DNA of 64,000 bases from CF-167 sp963695195 (GCA_963695195.1 CAVOGE010000007.1:62001-126000), one strand, 5' to 3'. Positions 17,546-27,002 are shown, counted from the stretch's first letter. Numbers and translations are program-made. The notes: generated from the sequence alone by a model not told the origin.

Positions 17546-18057
17546 CGGCCCGTCCCGAGCAGCCGTGCCAGGAGGCTGCGGCGGCGGCGGGCAGGCGGCA
17601 TCGGCAGCCATTCCGGCATCGTCGCCTCGACCTCTTCGCGGTGGGCAGCCAGGAGGGAAACGTTGCGCGGTTCCTGTGCGGACCAGTCCGGCAAGACGCC
17701 ACGCTCGGCCACGGCCATGGCGGTCTCGTCGAGCAACCGGTCGGCGACGAGCGCCAGGCGGACGAGGGACTGGGCCAGGGCGTCGCGATCGAGCCCGGAG
17801 ACCGGCAGCTCGGTCATCAGCATCGGCCGGTCGTCATCGGTCAGGGCGAACTTGACATACGGGTAGTCGAAGTTGGCGCGGAGCATCCGCCGATAGATCC
17901 GCTTGGGCACCTCGGCGGCTGGCCCGTAGTACGCCCACACGGAGAGGCCCACGCCGGCGATCCAGGCCACCGTGGCCTGCAGGTCGCGGCGTCGCTCCCC
18001 GTCGAGCGCGAGGTCGCGCGTGAAGGCGACCCCTCCCGCCTCCCCGGTGGCCGCCAC
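17542..18057 (-). CDS. YbjN/T3SS-chaperone-like protein
   Basis: 171 residues from GTG 18057. The pattern YRRMLRANFDYPYVKFALTDDDRP followed by LPVSGLDRDALAQSL (family piece PYVKFALTDDDRPMLMTEL) fits the YbjN domain, which has the fold of type III secretion chaperones and occurs widely outside such systems. A basic, proline-containing C-terminus (PPARRRRS) follows. The coding frame stays open upstream to about 18114 and reads plausibly (PPIDRWLAELG), but only a CTG could start there, so the true N-terminus may be up to 19 residues longer. It overlaps the M1-like gene by 4 bases and follows glgC closely, suggesting one transcript. Confidence 0.65.
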   Translation of the reverse strand: MAATGEAGGVAFTRDLALDGERRRDLQATVAWIAGVGLSVWAYYGPAAEVPKRIYRRMLRANFDYPYVKFALTDDDRPMLMTELPVSGLDRDALAQSLVRLALVADRLLDETAMAVAERGVLPDWSAQEPRNVSLLAAHREEVEATMPEWLPMPPARRRRSLLARLLGTGR

Positions 18058-18106
18058 GACCTCGACCCCGAGCTCCGCCAGCCAGCGATCGATCGGTGGA
18101 GCAGCG

Positions 18107-19366
18107 TCAGCCAGCGTGCACCACCGTCTCGCCCGAGGGCACGATCTGCTGTCCGTTGAAATCGGCCTCGGTAACGCCAGGATCGATCCGGCAATTGCGC
18201 CCGATGGTGGCGCCCCACGGGACGAAGGCCCGCTTGCCGATCAGCGTGATGCCGGCCGAAAGCCGCTCCGGCTCGATCCTGTTTGGCCGCATGTCGTCCC
18301 CGTCGCCGATCCTGGCGCCGTTCCCGATCACGCAGTCCTTGTCGATGATCGAACGGTCCACCACCGCGCCTTCACCGATGTAGGTGTCGAACATGACGAT
18401 CGAGTCGCGCACCACCGCGCCACGCGCCACGCGGACACCGGGCGACAGGAGGCTGTGCTCGACGGTGCCTTCGATCACGCAACCATGGCTGATCATGCTG
18501 CGGGTCACCTTCGCCTCGGCACCGATGAGGGCGGATGAGCGCTCCTCGCTCTTGGTGTAGATCAGCCAGCCGCGGTCGAACAGGTTCATCCCCGGCTGAT
18601 CGGACAGGAGGTCGAGGCTGGCGCGCCAGTAGCTCTCGACGGTTCCGACGTCCTCCCAGTAGCCGCCGTACTGGTACGCCGCGACGCGCTGGCCGGCGGC
18701 GACCATGGCGGGCAGCACATCGCGCCCGAAATCGACGTGCTTCGCCGAAAGGACCTCGCGCAGCGCCGGCCAGGAGAAGACGTAGACGCCCATGCTCACC
18801 AGGTTGCTGGTCGGGTTGGGTGGCTTCTCGATGAAACGGGTGATCATCTCGTCCGCGTCGGTCTCGAGGATGCCGAAGCGATGCGCCTCCTCGATGGGGA
18901 CCGTGCGCACCGCGCACGTGACGTCCGCCCCGGCGGCCCGATGGCGTTCGATGAAGGGCCGATAGTCCATCTTGTAGACATGGTCCCCGGCCAGGATCAG
19001 GACCAGCTCCGGGTCCCGGTCGGCGATGAACTCGACGTTCTGGAGGACCGCGTCGGCCGTGCCCAGATACCAATCGCGGGTCTTGCCACGGCGCAGGTAC
19101 GGCTGCAGCAGGCTCACACCTCCGCGGCTGCGGTCAAGGTCCCACGGGCGGCCGACGCCGATGTGGTCGATCAGCGAGCGCGGCGCGTACTGCGTCAGCA
19201 CCGCGACGTCGGAGAGCCCCGAATTCACCGCGTTCGACAGCGCGAAGTCGATGATCCGATACTTGCCGCCGAACGGGACCCCCGGCTTGGCACGGACCTG
19301 CGACAGGATCGAGAGCCGCTCACCCTCGCCACCGGCCAGGATCAGCGTCAGGATCGACTGTGACAC
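18107..19366 (-). CDS. glgC: Glucose-1-phosphate adenylyltransferase
   Basis: 419 residues, the usual length. It makes ADP-glucose from ATP and glucose-1-phosphate for glycogen synthesis. The N-terminal nucleotide-binding motif LAGGEGERL, the KPGVPFGGKYRIIDF block, GTADAVLQN, LILAGDHVYKMDY, FIEKP and GGYWEDVGT are all present, followed by a C-terminal left-handed beta-helix with hexapeptide repeats. The start is GTG 19366: the conserved ILTLILAGG follows at once, and GAGAAT (19373-19378) lies 6 bases upstream. No other glg gene is in the window. Confidence 0.93.
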   Translation of the reverse strand: MSQSILTLILAGGEGERLSILSQVRAKPGVPFGGKYRIIDFALSNAVNSGLSDVAVLTQYAPRSLIDHIGVGRPWDLDRSRGGVSLLQPYLRRGKTRDWYLGTADAVLQNVEFIADRDPELVLILAGDHVYKMDYRPFIERHRAAGADVTCAVRTVPIEEAHRFGILETDADEMITRFIEKPPNPTSNLVSMGVYVFSWPALREVLSAKHVDFGRDVLPAMVAAGQRVAAYQYGGYWEDVGTVESYWRASLDLLSDQPGMNLFDRGWLIYTKSEERSSALIGAEAKVTRSMISHGCVIEGTVEHSLLSPGVRVARGAVVRDSIVMFDTYIGEGAVVDRSIIDKDCVIGNGARIGDGDDMRPNRIEPERLSAGITLIGKRAFVPWGATIGRNCRIDPGVTEADFNGQQIVPSGETVVHAG

Positions 19367-19372
19367 GAGCAG

Positions 19373-19378
19373 ATTCTC
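19373..19378 (-). promoter_or_regulatory. -10-like box GAGAAT of a probable leaderless promoter
   Basis: GAGAAT on the minus strand lies 6 bases before GTG 19366 of glgC and differs from TAGAAT only in the first base. It supports the GTG start. Confidence 0.4.
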
Positions 19379-19409
19379 GCACGGCTGCGGCCGCCCGACG
19401 CGTCGGCAG

Positions 19410-22277
19410 TCAGCGCCGGCGTCGCCGTCTGCGTGTCCAGCCTGCCGCGCGTGCGGCCAGCGGAAGCAGGCCGAGCAGCATCGAGACCCCGAAAAGGCCC
19501 GCCAGGCTGGCCGCGTCGACGGCGCCGTCGATCGAGCCGGCGGGCGCAGTGGCCACCGTCGGCGCCGGCGTGCACTTGCCGGGGTTGCCCGGGGGACAAC
19601 CCGACGGCGGTCCGCCGGTGGCACTCGGATCGGGGGTCGGCGTCGGCCGCGGCGTGGGGGTAGCCCGGATGTCGCCGCAGATTGGTGCGCCGTAGCCGCC
19701 CTTGCCCGGTACCGGCGAAATATAGAACCAGACCTTCTCGGGGCCGAGCGTGCCGAGCGAGTTCGGATTCCCCTTGCCGCCGAGCTGACCATTCACCAGG
19801 CGATCCGCCCACCGCTTGGCGGACGCGGCCCATTGTGGTGGCCGCCGGGTGTCCTGCTGGACTGCGGCGACGATGTCGAAGCAGGGACCGCTGACGGGGG
19901 TACCCCCATCGCTCGCCGACGGGTCGGGTGTCGCGCCGCCACCACCCGTCTTGTTGACATGCACGTTGTCCCGGGGTGGGACGGTCCCCTCCAGGAACGG
20001 GATCTCGATGGTGGGTCCGCAGCCCCCGGTGGCGGCCATGCCGGAGAACTTGCAGATGCTGGCGGTGACGATCCCCGGGGGCTGGGCAAACGTCTGTGCC
20101 ACGACGGGCGCCTGCCCATTCCAGTCCCACGGCTGGTTGAGCGCGGCGTCCATGAACTCCTGCCACAGGTAGAGCGGGCCATTTGCCGCGAACAGGCTGG
20201 CCGTCAGCGGGTCCCCGTTGCTGTTGCCCATCCAGATGCCGGTCGCCAGGCTGCCGGACGCGTAGCCGAAGGCGGTCACATCCTTGAAGTCGTTGGTCGT
20301 GCCCGTCTTCGCCGCGGCGTCCCGCCTGACGCCGTTCGCGTCGACCAGCTTCGCCCGGGCCCCCCACCACAGGTTGAGCCGGGGGTCGGTGTTGCCCTGG
20401 ATGATCCAGTGGGTGAGATACGCCTCGGCGGGCGTCATGGGCGTCGTCGCGGCGGGACCGTTCTCCTCGCGGCTGTAGACGATCCGGCCATCCCGGTCGC
20501 GGATCTCGATGACCGCCGTGGCAGGGTGTCGCGTCCCCTGCTGGGCGAAGACGCCGTATGCCTGGGTCATGTTGGTCAGGTTGACCGGCACGGCGCCCAG
20601 GGTGAGCGTCAGGCCGGGATCCTCGCCGCGGATGTATTCCGCGCTGGCGATGCCCATCGATTCGGCGAATTCGGCGGTCTCGTTGACGCCGACCAGGTAC
20701 TGCATCATCACCGACGGAACGTTGAGCGAGTAGCGCAGGGCGTCCATGGCCAGCATCGGGCCATGCTCGGACAGGTCCGCGTTGGCCGGAACATAGCTCG
20801 AGCCCCCCGCGGAGCCGAACTGGGTCAGGGCGTCCACGAACATGGTGGCAGGTGTCGCCTGGCGCGCGCGGAAGGCGGCGCTGTAGGTGATCGGCTTGAA
20901 GGCTGACCCGGGCTGACGCAACGACAGGCCGGCCACGTCGAACTGGCCCTTCACCCGTGGGTCCTCACGGTTGTAGTAGTCCACGCTGCCGACGTAGGCG
21001 ATGATCTCGCCGGTCGCCGAATCGACCGACACGAGCGCGGCGTTGTGGGCATTGTTGCTCCTGGCCAGTTGCGTCACGTAATCGGTCACCTTCGCCTTGG
21101 CAACCTGTTGCAGGCCCCAGTCGAGCGTCGAGGTGATCCGATATCCGCCGGTGAGTACCGCCTGCTGGGGGTTGGTCACCCCCAGGCTGGCAAGGATGCG
21201 CTCCGCCTCGCGCTGCACGCGGAAGGAGAAGTGCGGCTCGCGCAGGATCGATGGCGAGCTGCTCGGACCCATCTCCTCCCAGGTCACCGCCACCGCTCGG
21301 TCATGCTCTGCCTGGGTGATGTATGCGTCACGCAGCATGGCGGCCAGCACGTCGTCCCGGCGTGCCATGGCGCGGTCCGGGCCGCGCGGCGCTTCGACCG
21401 GCTGGTACGGATCGTAGTAGCTCGGCAACTGTGGCAGACCGGCGAGGAATGCCGCCTGCGACAGGCTCAGCTCGTCGAGGTTCGAGGTGCCGAAGAAGTT
21501 CGCCGCTGCGGCTTTGATGCCGAACGAGCGATTCCCGTAGTAGATCAGGTTCAGGTACGTCTCAAGGATCTTCTCCTTGCCGGCCCGGCCGGGGTAGGCG
21601 GCCGTCACCTGGCGCGCCAGGATCGCCTCCTGGATCTTGTCCTGGAACTGGCGCCCGGTCTCCAGGAAGGTCAGCGCCGGGTGCTCGCACGGATCGTCCG
21701 CGGCCGCATCCGGATCCAGACCCAGATCCAGCGAGGGAGCGGCTGACGGAGCAACTGACGGAGCGACCACCTCCTGTGCCTGCTTGATCGACCCCGCGTA
21801 CTTGATCACCTGCTGCGTGATCGTGCTCGCGCCCTGGACGATCTCACCCGCCTCGAGGTTCGCCAGCGCGGCGCGCACGACGGCGCTGTAGTCGATCCCG
21901 TCGTTGGTCCAGAAGGTCCGGTCCTCCGCCGCCACGGTCGCGTTGACGATGCTGTCGGGGATGCCGGCGAAGCGGACCTGCTCGCGGTTCTCGCACTCGA
22001 AACGGGCGAGCAGGATCGTTCCGGTCCGGTCGTAGACCCGGGTCGATGCCGGCAGCTCGATACCATCAAGCAGGAGCGGGTCGGGAAGGCCGGTGGCGAA
22101 GTACTGGTAGGCGGCCAGCAGGCCGCCGGCGGTGCCGGCCGCCATGCTCCCCACGAACAGCACGAAGACGCCAACCGAGGCGAGCAGGAAGGTGGTGAGC
22201 CCGCGCCGCGGATTGCGGCGCCGGGCGGTGCGGCGAATCATCAGCCGATGGCGGCGCCGCTGCATGGCCGGGTGCAT
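19410..22277 (-). CDS. Class A penicillin-binding protein (bifunctional transglycosylase/transpeptidase)
   Basis: 955 residues. A basic N-terminus and membrane anchor (29-50) precede a GT51 glycosyltransferase domain: EDRTFW with catalytic Glu118, then GASTITQQVIK at 149-159. The usual His in EDRxFxxHxGID is Asn125. An Ala/Pro/Ser/Asp-rich insertion of about 40 residues (165-203) splits the GT domain before the QDKIQEAILA block. The transpeptidase domain has SAFK (Ser458, Lys461), SLN (517-519) and KTG (657-659). The C-terminus has a Pro/Thr-rich stretch, a second hydrophobic segment and a run of arginines. It polymerises and cross-links peptidoglycan at the outer face of the membrane. TACCGT (22285-22290) lies 7 bases before ATG 22277. 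Confidence 0.92.
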   Translation of the reverse strand: MHPAMQRRRHRLMIRRTARRRNPRRGLTTFLLASVGVFVLFVGSMAAGTAGGLLAAYQYFATGLPDPLLLDGIELPASTRVYDRTGTILLARFECENREQVRFAGIPDSIVNATVAAEDRTFWTNDGIDYSAVVRAALANLEAGEIVQGASTITQQVIKYAGSIKQAQEVVAPSVAPSAAPSLDLGLDPDAAADDPCEHPALTFLETGRQFQDKIQEAILARQVTAAYPGRAGKEKILETYLNLIYYGNRSFGIKAAAANFFGTSNLDELSLSQAAFLAGLPQLPSYYDPYQPVEAPRGPDRAMARRDDVLAAMLRDAYITQAEHDRAVAVTWEEMGPSSSPSILREPHFSFRVQREAERILASLGVTNPQQAVLTGGYRITSTLDWGLQQVAKAKVTDYVTQLARSNNAHNAALVSVDSATGEIIAYVGSVDYYNREDPRVKGQFDVAGLSLRQPGSAFKPITYSAAFRARQATPATMFVDALTQFGSAGGSSYVPANADLSEHGPMLAMDALRYSLNVPSVMMQYLVGVNETAEFAESMGIASAEYIRGEDPGLTLTLGAVPVNLTNMTQAYGVFAQQGTRHPATAVIEIRDRDGRIVYSREENGPAATTPMTPAEAYLTHWIIQGNTDPRLNLWWGARAKLVDANGVRRDAAAKTGTTNDFKDVTAFGYASGSLATGIWMGNSNGDPLTASLFAANGPLYLWQEFMDAALNQPWDWNGQAPVVAQTFAQPPGIVTASICKFSGMAATGGCGPTIEIPFLEGTVPPRDNVHVNKTGGGGATPDPSASDGGTPVSGPCFDIVAAVQQDTRRPPQWAASAKRWADRLVNGQLGGKGNPNSLGTLGPEKVWFYISPVPGKGGYGAPICGDIRATPTPRPTPTPDPSATGGPPSGCPPGNPGKCTPAPTVATAPAGSIDGAVDAASLAGLFGVSMLLGLLPLAARAAGWTRRRRRRR

Positions 22278-22336
22278 CGCGGGAACGGTAGCGCATGTGC
22301 CCCGATCGGTCGAATCGGCGCCTCCGCCGACTCAGA

Positions 22337-23638
22337 TCAGGGGAGGTAGGTGCGCGGGTTGACGGTGGCCCCGTCGAAGGTGACGCCGAAGTGGAGGTGG
22401 CATCCAGTCGCCCAGCCGGTGGCACCCTCGTAGCCCACGATGTCGCCGGTCTTGACCTGCTGCCCGACCGTGACGACCTCGCTGGAGAGGTGCCAGTACC
22501 AGGTCAGCAGCCGCTGCGAGTGACCGATCACCACACCGATGGCTGGATCCCCCCAGTCGGCGTTGGGCTGCCCATCGGCGAGCACCACGCCATCGCCCGC
22601 GGCGTAGATCGGCAGGCCGCAGCGCTGCGTTGTGTACGCCATGTCGATACCGGTGTGATGTGGGTTGTAGTTGGTCCAGCCGTATTCCTGGGTCACGATG
22701 AACGAGCCGCGCTCCGGCCACTCGAACCTGCCTCGATAGGCGATGTCCAATGACCTGGCGAGTTCCTTGAGCTGCTCGACCAGGGCAGCCTGTTCGGAGA
22801 GCGCCGCCTCGCCGTCCGCAATCTCCATCCGCCGCTCGCCGATGCTCTGGGCGGTGGCACGGAATTCGGCGTCCTGGGCATCCCGCAGCTCCTCGAGCTG
22901 GCGCTGCTTCTCTTCGAGATCTGCGCGGGCGGCATCGACCTGGGCCTGCTGAACCGCCAGGGCGTCGGCCCGTTCGGCTGCGGCGTCGCGGAGGGCGCCG
23001 AGCGTCTCGCGCCCGACGCTCAGGGTTTCGCGGCGCACCCGAATCCGGTCGCGCCGATCGCGCACCTCGGTCGCCAGGAGGCGGTCCTCTTCGGAGAGCG
23101 TGAGCATGTACGAGAGTTCGCTCGTGGCGCGCGTGAAGGAGTCGGTCGAGATCAGGATCTCGAGAATCGAGGTCTGGCTCTGCTCGTAGGCGAGGCGCAG
23201 GTGATCCTGCAGCAGGTCCTCGCGGGCGGCCAGCTCCACTCGCGACGCCGCAAGCTCGCTGGCGAGACGCGCCAGCGTCGCCTCGAGGTCGCTGATATCC
23301 ATCTCGTAGGCGCGCAGCTCGCCCTGCGCCTGCTGGAGGCGCAGGGAGGCCAGCTCGAGCTCGTGCACGGCGGCTTCAATCTCGAGCCCGACCGCGGAGA
23401 GCTGATCCTCGATGCCAAGCAGGCTCGCCGCCAGATCTGCCTGATCACGCTGCAGGTCGGCGAGCTGTGCCCGCTGCCTGGCGAGCTCCTGCTCCATCCG
23501 CTGCTGCTCGTCGATCGCCTCGTTGACGATCGGGTCGGTCGCCCGCACGGCGGCTGGCCACTGCCCCGGCGCGACGACGACCGTCAGCAGCAGCAGGGCG
23601 GAAAGCAGACGCGCGGCGGGTCGACGGACGATCGACAT
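22337..23638 (-). CDS. Secreted EnvC-like M23 peptidoglycan hydrolase with coiled coil
   Basis: 433 residues. A signal peptide (to about residue 33) and a long coiled coil (about 40-290, rich in Leu, Glu, Gln and Arg) precede a C-terminal M23 (LytM) domain. The zinc ligands are visible in HHTGIDM and HLHFGV, so the enzyme looks active. This EnvC/PcsB-like arrangement usually couples a hydrolase to FtsEX-type regulators in cell separation; no FtsEX pair is adjacent, and the ABC exporter at 2.7-6.1 kb is of the MacB type. It lies upstream of the PBP gene on the same strand. AGGAG sits close before ATG 23638. Confidence 0.88.
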   Translation of the reverse strand: MSIVRRPAARLLSALLLLTVVVAPGQWPAAVRATDPIVNEAIDEQQRMEQELARQRAQLADLQRDQADLAASLLGIEDQLSAVGLEIEAAVHELELASLRLQQAQGELRAYEMDISDLEATLARLASELAASRVELAAREDLLQDHLRLAYEQSQTSILEILISTDSFTRATSELSYMLTLSEEDRLLATEVRDRRDRIRVRRETLSVGRETLGALRDAAAERADALAVQQAQVDAARADLEEKQRQLEELRDAQDAEFRATAQSIGERRMEIADGEAALSEQAALVEQLKELARSLDIAYRGRFEWPERGSFIVTQEYGWTNYNPHHTGIDMAYTTQRCGLPIYAAGDGVVLADGQPNADWGDPAIGVVIGHSQRLLTWYWHLSSEVVTVGQQVKTGDIVGYEGATGWATGCHLHFGVTFDGATVNPRTYLP

Positions 23639-23819
23639 GACTCCTGACGGATACGAATGTGCCAGTCCCCACGGCCGTCCGCGGCGCGCACTGCGCAGCG
23701 GCGACCGGGATACATTCCCCGGCGCTCAGGGACGGAAAGCATACCCGACGAGGCAAGCGCGGCGCCACCGCGACCCGATTAGGCCCGTGGCCGCACCCCG
23801 ACCGCATGGTCGACCGGGT

Positions 23820-24512
23820 TCAGATGGGCGCCCCGACAGCCCGCATCACCATCGCCACGATCTCGGCGGGGACTCCCGCGGCAGGGGCAAGCAGGTGAGG
23901 CTCGCGAAGGAGTGTGATGACGGTGCCGGCCACCAGGAATGGGCCGAACGGGATGTAGCTCTTCATCCCGGCGCGTCGCGTGGCGAGCAGAGTCAACCCG
24001 GTTGCGGCCGACAGCAGGGCCGCCACGAAGAGCGCGGCGAAGACGCTGGGCCAGCCGAGCAAGAGCCCGAGCGGCACGACCAGGTAGAGGTCTCCGGTCG
24101 CCACCCCGCCGCGAATCAGCAGGCCGAGGAGTCCAAGGAACGCGAGCGCGGCGGCTGCACCGATCGCCGCATTGAGCGGGCTGACGGCTGGATTGAACGG
24201 GACGAAGGCGAGGGCCCCGAGGATCAACGGGTCGAGGGCGAGATGCGGCAGGCGACGCTGATCAAGGTCGGTGGCGGTGAGCACCACCATCAGGGCCAGC
24301 AGACCGAGCTGTGCCGCCGTTGCCCACAGCGGGAGGCTGGATCTCCAGGCCACCCCTCCACCGGCGGCTGCGGCTGCAGCCGCAAGCAGGACGGTCCGCG
24401 GGCCTGGGCCACGCCGCGACGCCTCGTCCGCGGGCCAGACGCTGGCGAGCCGCTCCGCGCCCGCGCCAAGCGCGGCGAACGCGATAGCCACGAGTACGAT
24501 CGGCAGCGTCAC
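23820..24512 (-). CDS. Prepilin peptidase (A24), short form without methylase domain
   Basis: 230 residues with about seven membrane segments. The two catalytic aspartates of A24 peptidases are seen in TATDLDQRRLP and in VATGDLYL, the counterpart of the GxGD motif. The N-terminal methyltransferase domain with its cysteine tetrad, present in PilD-type enzymes, is absent, as in TadV/FlaK-like or many Gram-positive forms. It would cleave type IV pilin-like leaders at the inner face of the membrane. No pilin or assembly gene is in the window, so the substrate is unknown. Confidence 0.8.
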   Translation of the reverse strand: MTLPIVLVAIAFAALGAGAERLASVWPADEASRRGPGPRTVLLAAAAAAAGGGVAWRSSLPLWATAAQLGLLALMVVLTATDLDQRRLPHLALDPLILGALAFVPFNPAVSPLNAAIGAAAALAFLGLLGLLIRGGVATGDLYLVVPLGLLLGWPSVFAALFVAALLSAATGLTLLATRRAGMKSYIPFGPFLVAGTVITLLREPHLLAPAAGVPAEIVAMVMRAVGAPI

Positions 24513-24542
24513 GGGGTGGCTCGCTGCTCGACCACCACGACG

Positions 24543-26024
24543 CTAGGCGCGCGGCGCGAAGTCGAGCGCCAGGCGCACGAGGGTCGAAACCGCCGTCCCC
24601 AGCGCTCCCTTGGGGTTGTGCGCCTTGTCGGCGGTCAGATACGCACTGCCGGCAATGTCGAGGTGGACCCACGGCACGGTGACGAAGTCGGCCAGGAAGA
24701 TAGCGCTCTTGATCAGCGAGCCATCTCGCGTCCCCGAGTTCACGATGTCTGCGTGGGCCGAATCGAGCGCCGCGCGGTACTCGGAGGCGAGTGGCATCTC
24801 CCAGACCCGCTCCCCCGTCGCCGTCGCCGCGGCTTCGACGGCCCGGCCCCAGTTCCGAGGCTTTGCGAAGTAGGCGCTGTACAGCTCCCCGAATGCCATC
24901 GAGGCGGCGCCGGTGAGCGTCGCGACGTCGACCAGGTGCGTTGCACCCTGCACCTCGGCCCAGTGGAGGGCATCGGCGAGGATCAGGCGCCCCTCGGCAT
25001 CGGTATTGATCACTTCGATCGTCTTGCCGTTCATCGCCTTGACGACGTCCCCTGGACGCTGCGCGTTCCCATCGGGCATGTTCTCGACCATCGGAGCGAC
25101 CGCCATCAGCGGCGTTTCGGGAGCGAGCCGCGCCACGGTGCGAGCCGCCGCGACGACCGCAGCCGCACCCGACTTGTCGTGCTTCATCTCCTCCATCGTG
25201 GCCGCGCCCTTGATGCTGATCCCGCCTGAATCGAAGCAGACGCCCTTGCCGACGATCGCCAGTCGCCGGTCGCCGCCTCGCTCCCAGCCGGGAAGCTTGA
25301 TGGCGATCAGGCGCGGCTCGTGGGTGGCCCCCTGACCGACGCCCAGCAGCGCGCCCATCCCCAGCGCCCGCATCTCCTCGACGCCCAGCACCTCCACGCT
25401 GCAGCCATCGGCGACCAGCTCGCGGGCGACCTCGGCCATGCGCTCCGGGTACAGGTCGTTCGAGGCCCGATTGGCCAGGACGCGCCCGAACTCCACGCCG
25501 TCGGCAAGCACCATCGCCCGTTCCATCTCGCCGGCCGACGGGGCTCCCTCGCCGACCAGCACCACATTGCTGACGCTGCGCAGCGATGCCGCCGTATCTC
25601 GTGTGCGGCCGTAGTACGCGAAGGGGCGGAACGTGCCCTGCTGCGCGCCGACCGCGGCTGCGGCGAAGCCGTCGCGGTCCTCGCCGTCCCGCAGCCAGAG
25701 TGCCATCGTCTCCACGCCGTGGCCCTGCAGCCGCCGGGTGGCGGTCGATGCGATCCGCCGCGCCCGCCACGGCCCCTTGCCGCGGCGCATGCCGTTCACG
25801 ATCAGGATGCGCTGGAACGGCAGATCCCCCGCCGGGATCAGTGCCGTGTAGCGCTCGGCGATACTGAACTCGCCCCAATCGATCGCGCCGCGAATCACCC
25901 CGCCGGCCGCTGCGTCGAGGGCGGCCAGATCAGCGGGAAACTCGGCATCTTCCTTGTAGATGGGGACGGCCAGGATGTCGGCCGCTACCGAGGCGGGGTT
26001 GACGGACTCGGCGCGAACGCGCAT
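24543..26024 (-). CDS. pepA: Leucyl aminopeptidase (M17)
   Basis: 493 residues, standard length. The N-terminal domain is variable. The C-terminal catalytic domain carries VGKGVCFDSGGISIK with the active-site Lys and a metal Asp, the MKHDKSGAAAV block, and the M17 signature NTDAEGRLILADAL with metal-binding Asp and Glu and catalytic Arg. It is a cytosolic di-metal aminopeptidase of peptide turnover and forms hexamers in the family. GAGGAG lies 6-7 bases before ATG 26024, one of the clear Shine-Dalgarno sites here. Confidence 0.93.
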   Translation of the reverse strand: MRVRAESVNPASVAADILAVPIYKEDAEFPADLAALDAAAGGVIRGAIDWGEFSIAERYTALIPAGDLPFQRILIVNGMRRGKGPWRARRIASTATRRLQGHGVETMALWLRDGEDRDGFAAAAVGAQQGTFRPFAYYGRTRDTAASLRSVSNVVLVGEGAPSAGEMERAMVLADGVEFGRVLANRASNDLYPERMAEVARELVADGCSVEVLGVEEMRALGMGALLGVGQGATHEPRLIAIKLPGWERGGDRRLAIVGKGVCFDSGGISIKGAATMEEMKHDKSGAAAVVAAARTVARLAPETPLMAVAPMVENMPDGNAQRPGDVVKAMNGKTIEVINTDAEGRLILADALHWAEVQGATHLVDVATLTGAASMAFGELYSAYFAKPRNWGRAVEAAATATGERVWEMPLASEYRAALDSAHADIVNSGTRDGSLIKSAIFLADFVTVPWVHLDIAGSAYLTADKAHNPKGALGTAVSTLVRLALDFAPRA

Positions 26025-26120
26025 TGATCTCTCCTCGAAGGCTCGTATGACAGGACCGAATGAGCCGCGAGGCGGGCACGCGCTCCGGCACGCCGAGTAT
26101 AGGGGCGCCCGGCGGTCGGT

Positions 26121-26990
26121 TCAGTCTGCGGTCATCAGCGGCGCAATGGCAGCACGGTTTGCGATTGCCTCGTCGAGCAGTTCGGCGACGCGACGTTGTG
26201 CATTGATGGTGGCGGCTGACGCACCTTCGGCCAGGGCGAGCGCCAGGGCGTTGTCGGCACCCCGGGCCGACTCGGCGGCGGCCCCGTATCGAGACGCTGC
26301 CCGCGCGAGGGCCTCCGCGTCGCCAGCGATGGTCGCGGCGGCGATCTCCCGAGCCGCAGAATACAGCTCGCCGATCGTGATGAGCCAGAACCCGAACGTC
26401 TCGGGTGGTTGCTCCCACGCGGCCAGCGCCGCAAGCGCGGGATCGCCCTCCGCCAGCCGTTCCAGCGCGGCGCCCGGGTCATCGTCGCGCAGCGCTTCGA
26501 CCGCCAGGCCGAGCGCCTCGTTGACCGCGGTCGTCGCCTGCCGGCGTTCGAAGAACTCGGTCGCCGCGTCACCCGACGCGCGCAGCTGGGCGGCAACGAT
26601 CAACAGGTCGGAGCCGGCTGCCGGTTGCTGCGGGACGTTGAAGCCGGGAGCCACGGACGCGAGCGTCCCGGCAAGGTCGCGCAGCGCGCGTCCGAGCGCG
26701 TCCGCCCCCGAGCTCGCCTGCTCCACCTCCAGCGCGGCCGACTCGAATTCGGCCGCAGGCGGCACCTCGCCAGATCGCGTCCCGGCGGCTCCTGCCCGTG
26801 TGTGCTGCAGCCCCGCGTCGAGCGACTCGATCAGCGCGGCCAGGAGGGCATCCGCTGCGCCTGCAGCAGATGCGAGACGCGCCTGACGGCTGGCCTCGAT
26901 CCCAGGGGCGGCCAGTGTCGGATCCGATGGACGCAGGCTGAGGGCGGCACCGATAGTCAGGATCCCGATACCGGCCATCATCGCGCCCAT
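26121..26990 (-). CDS. Hypothetical membrane-anchored helical protein
   Basis: About 289 residues, not recognised. One N-terminal hydrophobic segment (AGIGILTIGAALSL) is followed by a long, Ala-rich, predicted all-helical extracytoplasmic region with few aromatic residues and no cysteines. Start ATG 26990 is preferred; an ATG at 27008 in the same frame would sit on the promoter of the divergent deaminase gene. There is no sign of a catalytic motif. The 95 bases between its stop and pepA contain nothing distinctive. Confidence 0.55.
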   Translation of the reverse strand: MGAMMAGIGILTIGAALSLRPSDPTLAAPGIEASRQARLASAAGAADALLAALIESLDAGLQHTRAGAAGTRSGEVPPAAEFESAALEVEQASSGADALGRALRDLAGTLASVAPGFNVPQQPAAGSDLLIVAAQLRASGDAATEFFERRQATTAVNEALGLAVEALRDDDPGAALERLAEGDPALAALAAWEQPPETFGFWLITIGELYSAAREIAAATIAGDAEALARAASRYGAAAESARGADNALALALAEGASAATINAQRRVAELLDEAIANRAAIAPLMTAD

Positions 26991-27002
26991 CGGGCGCCCC
27001 CG

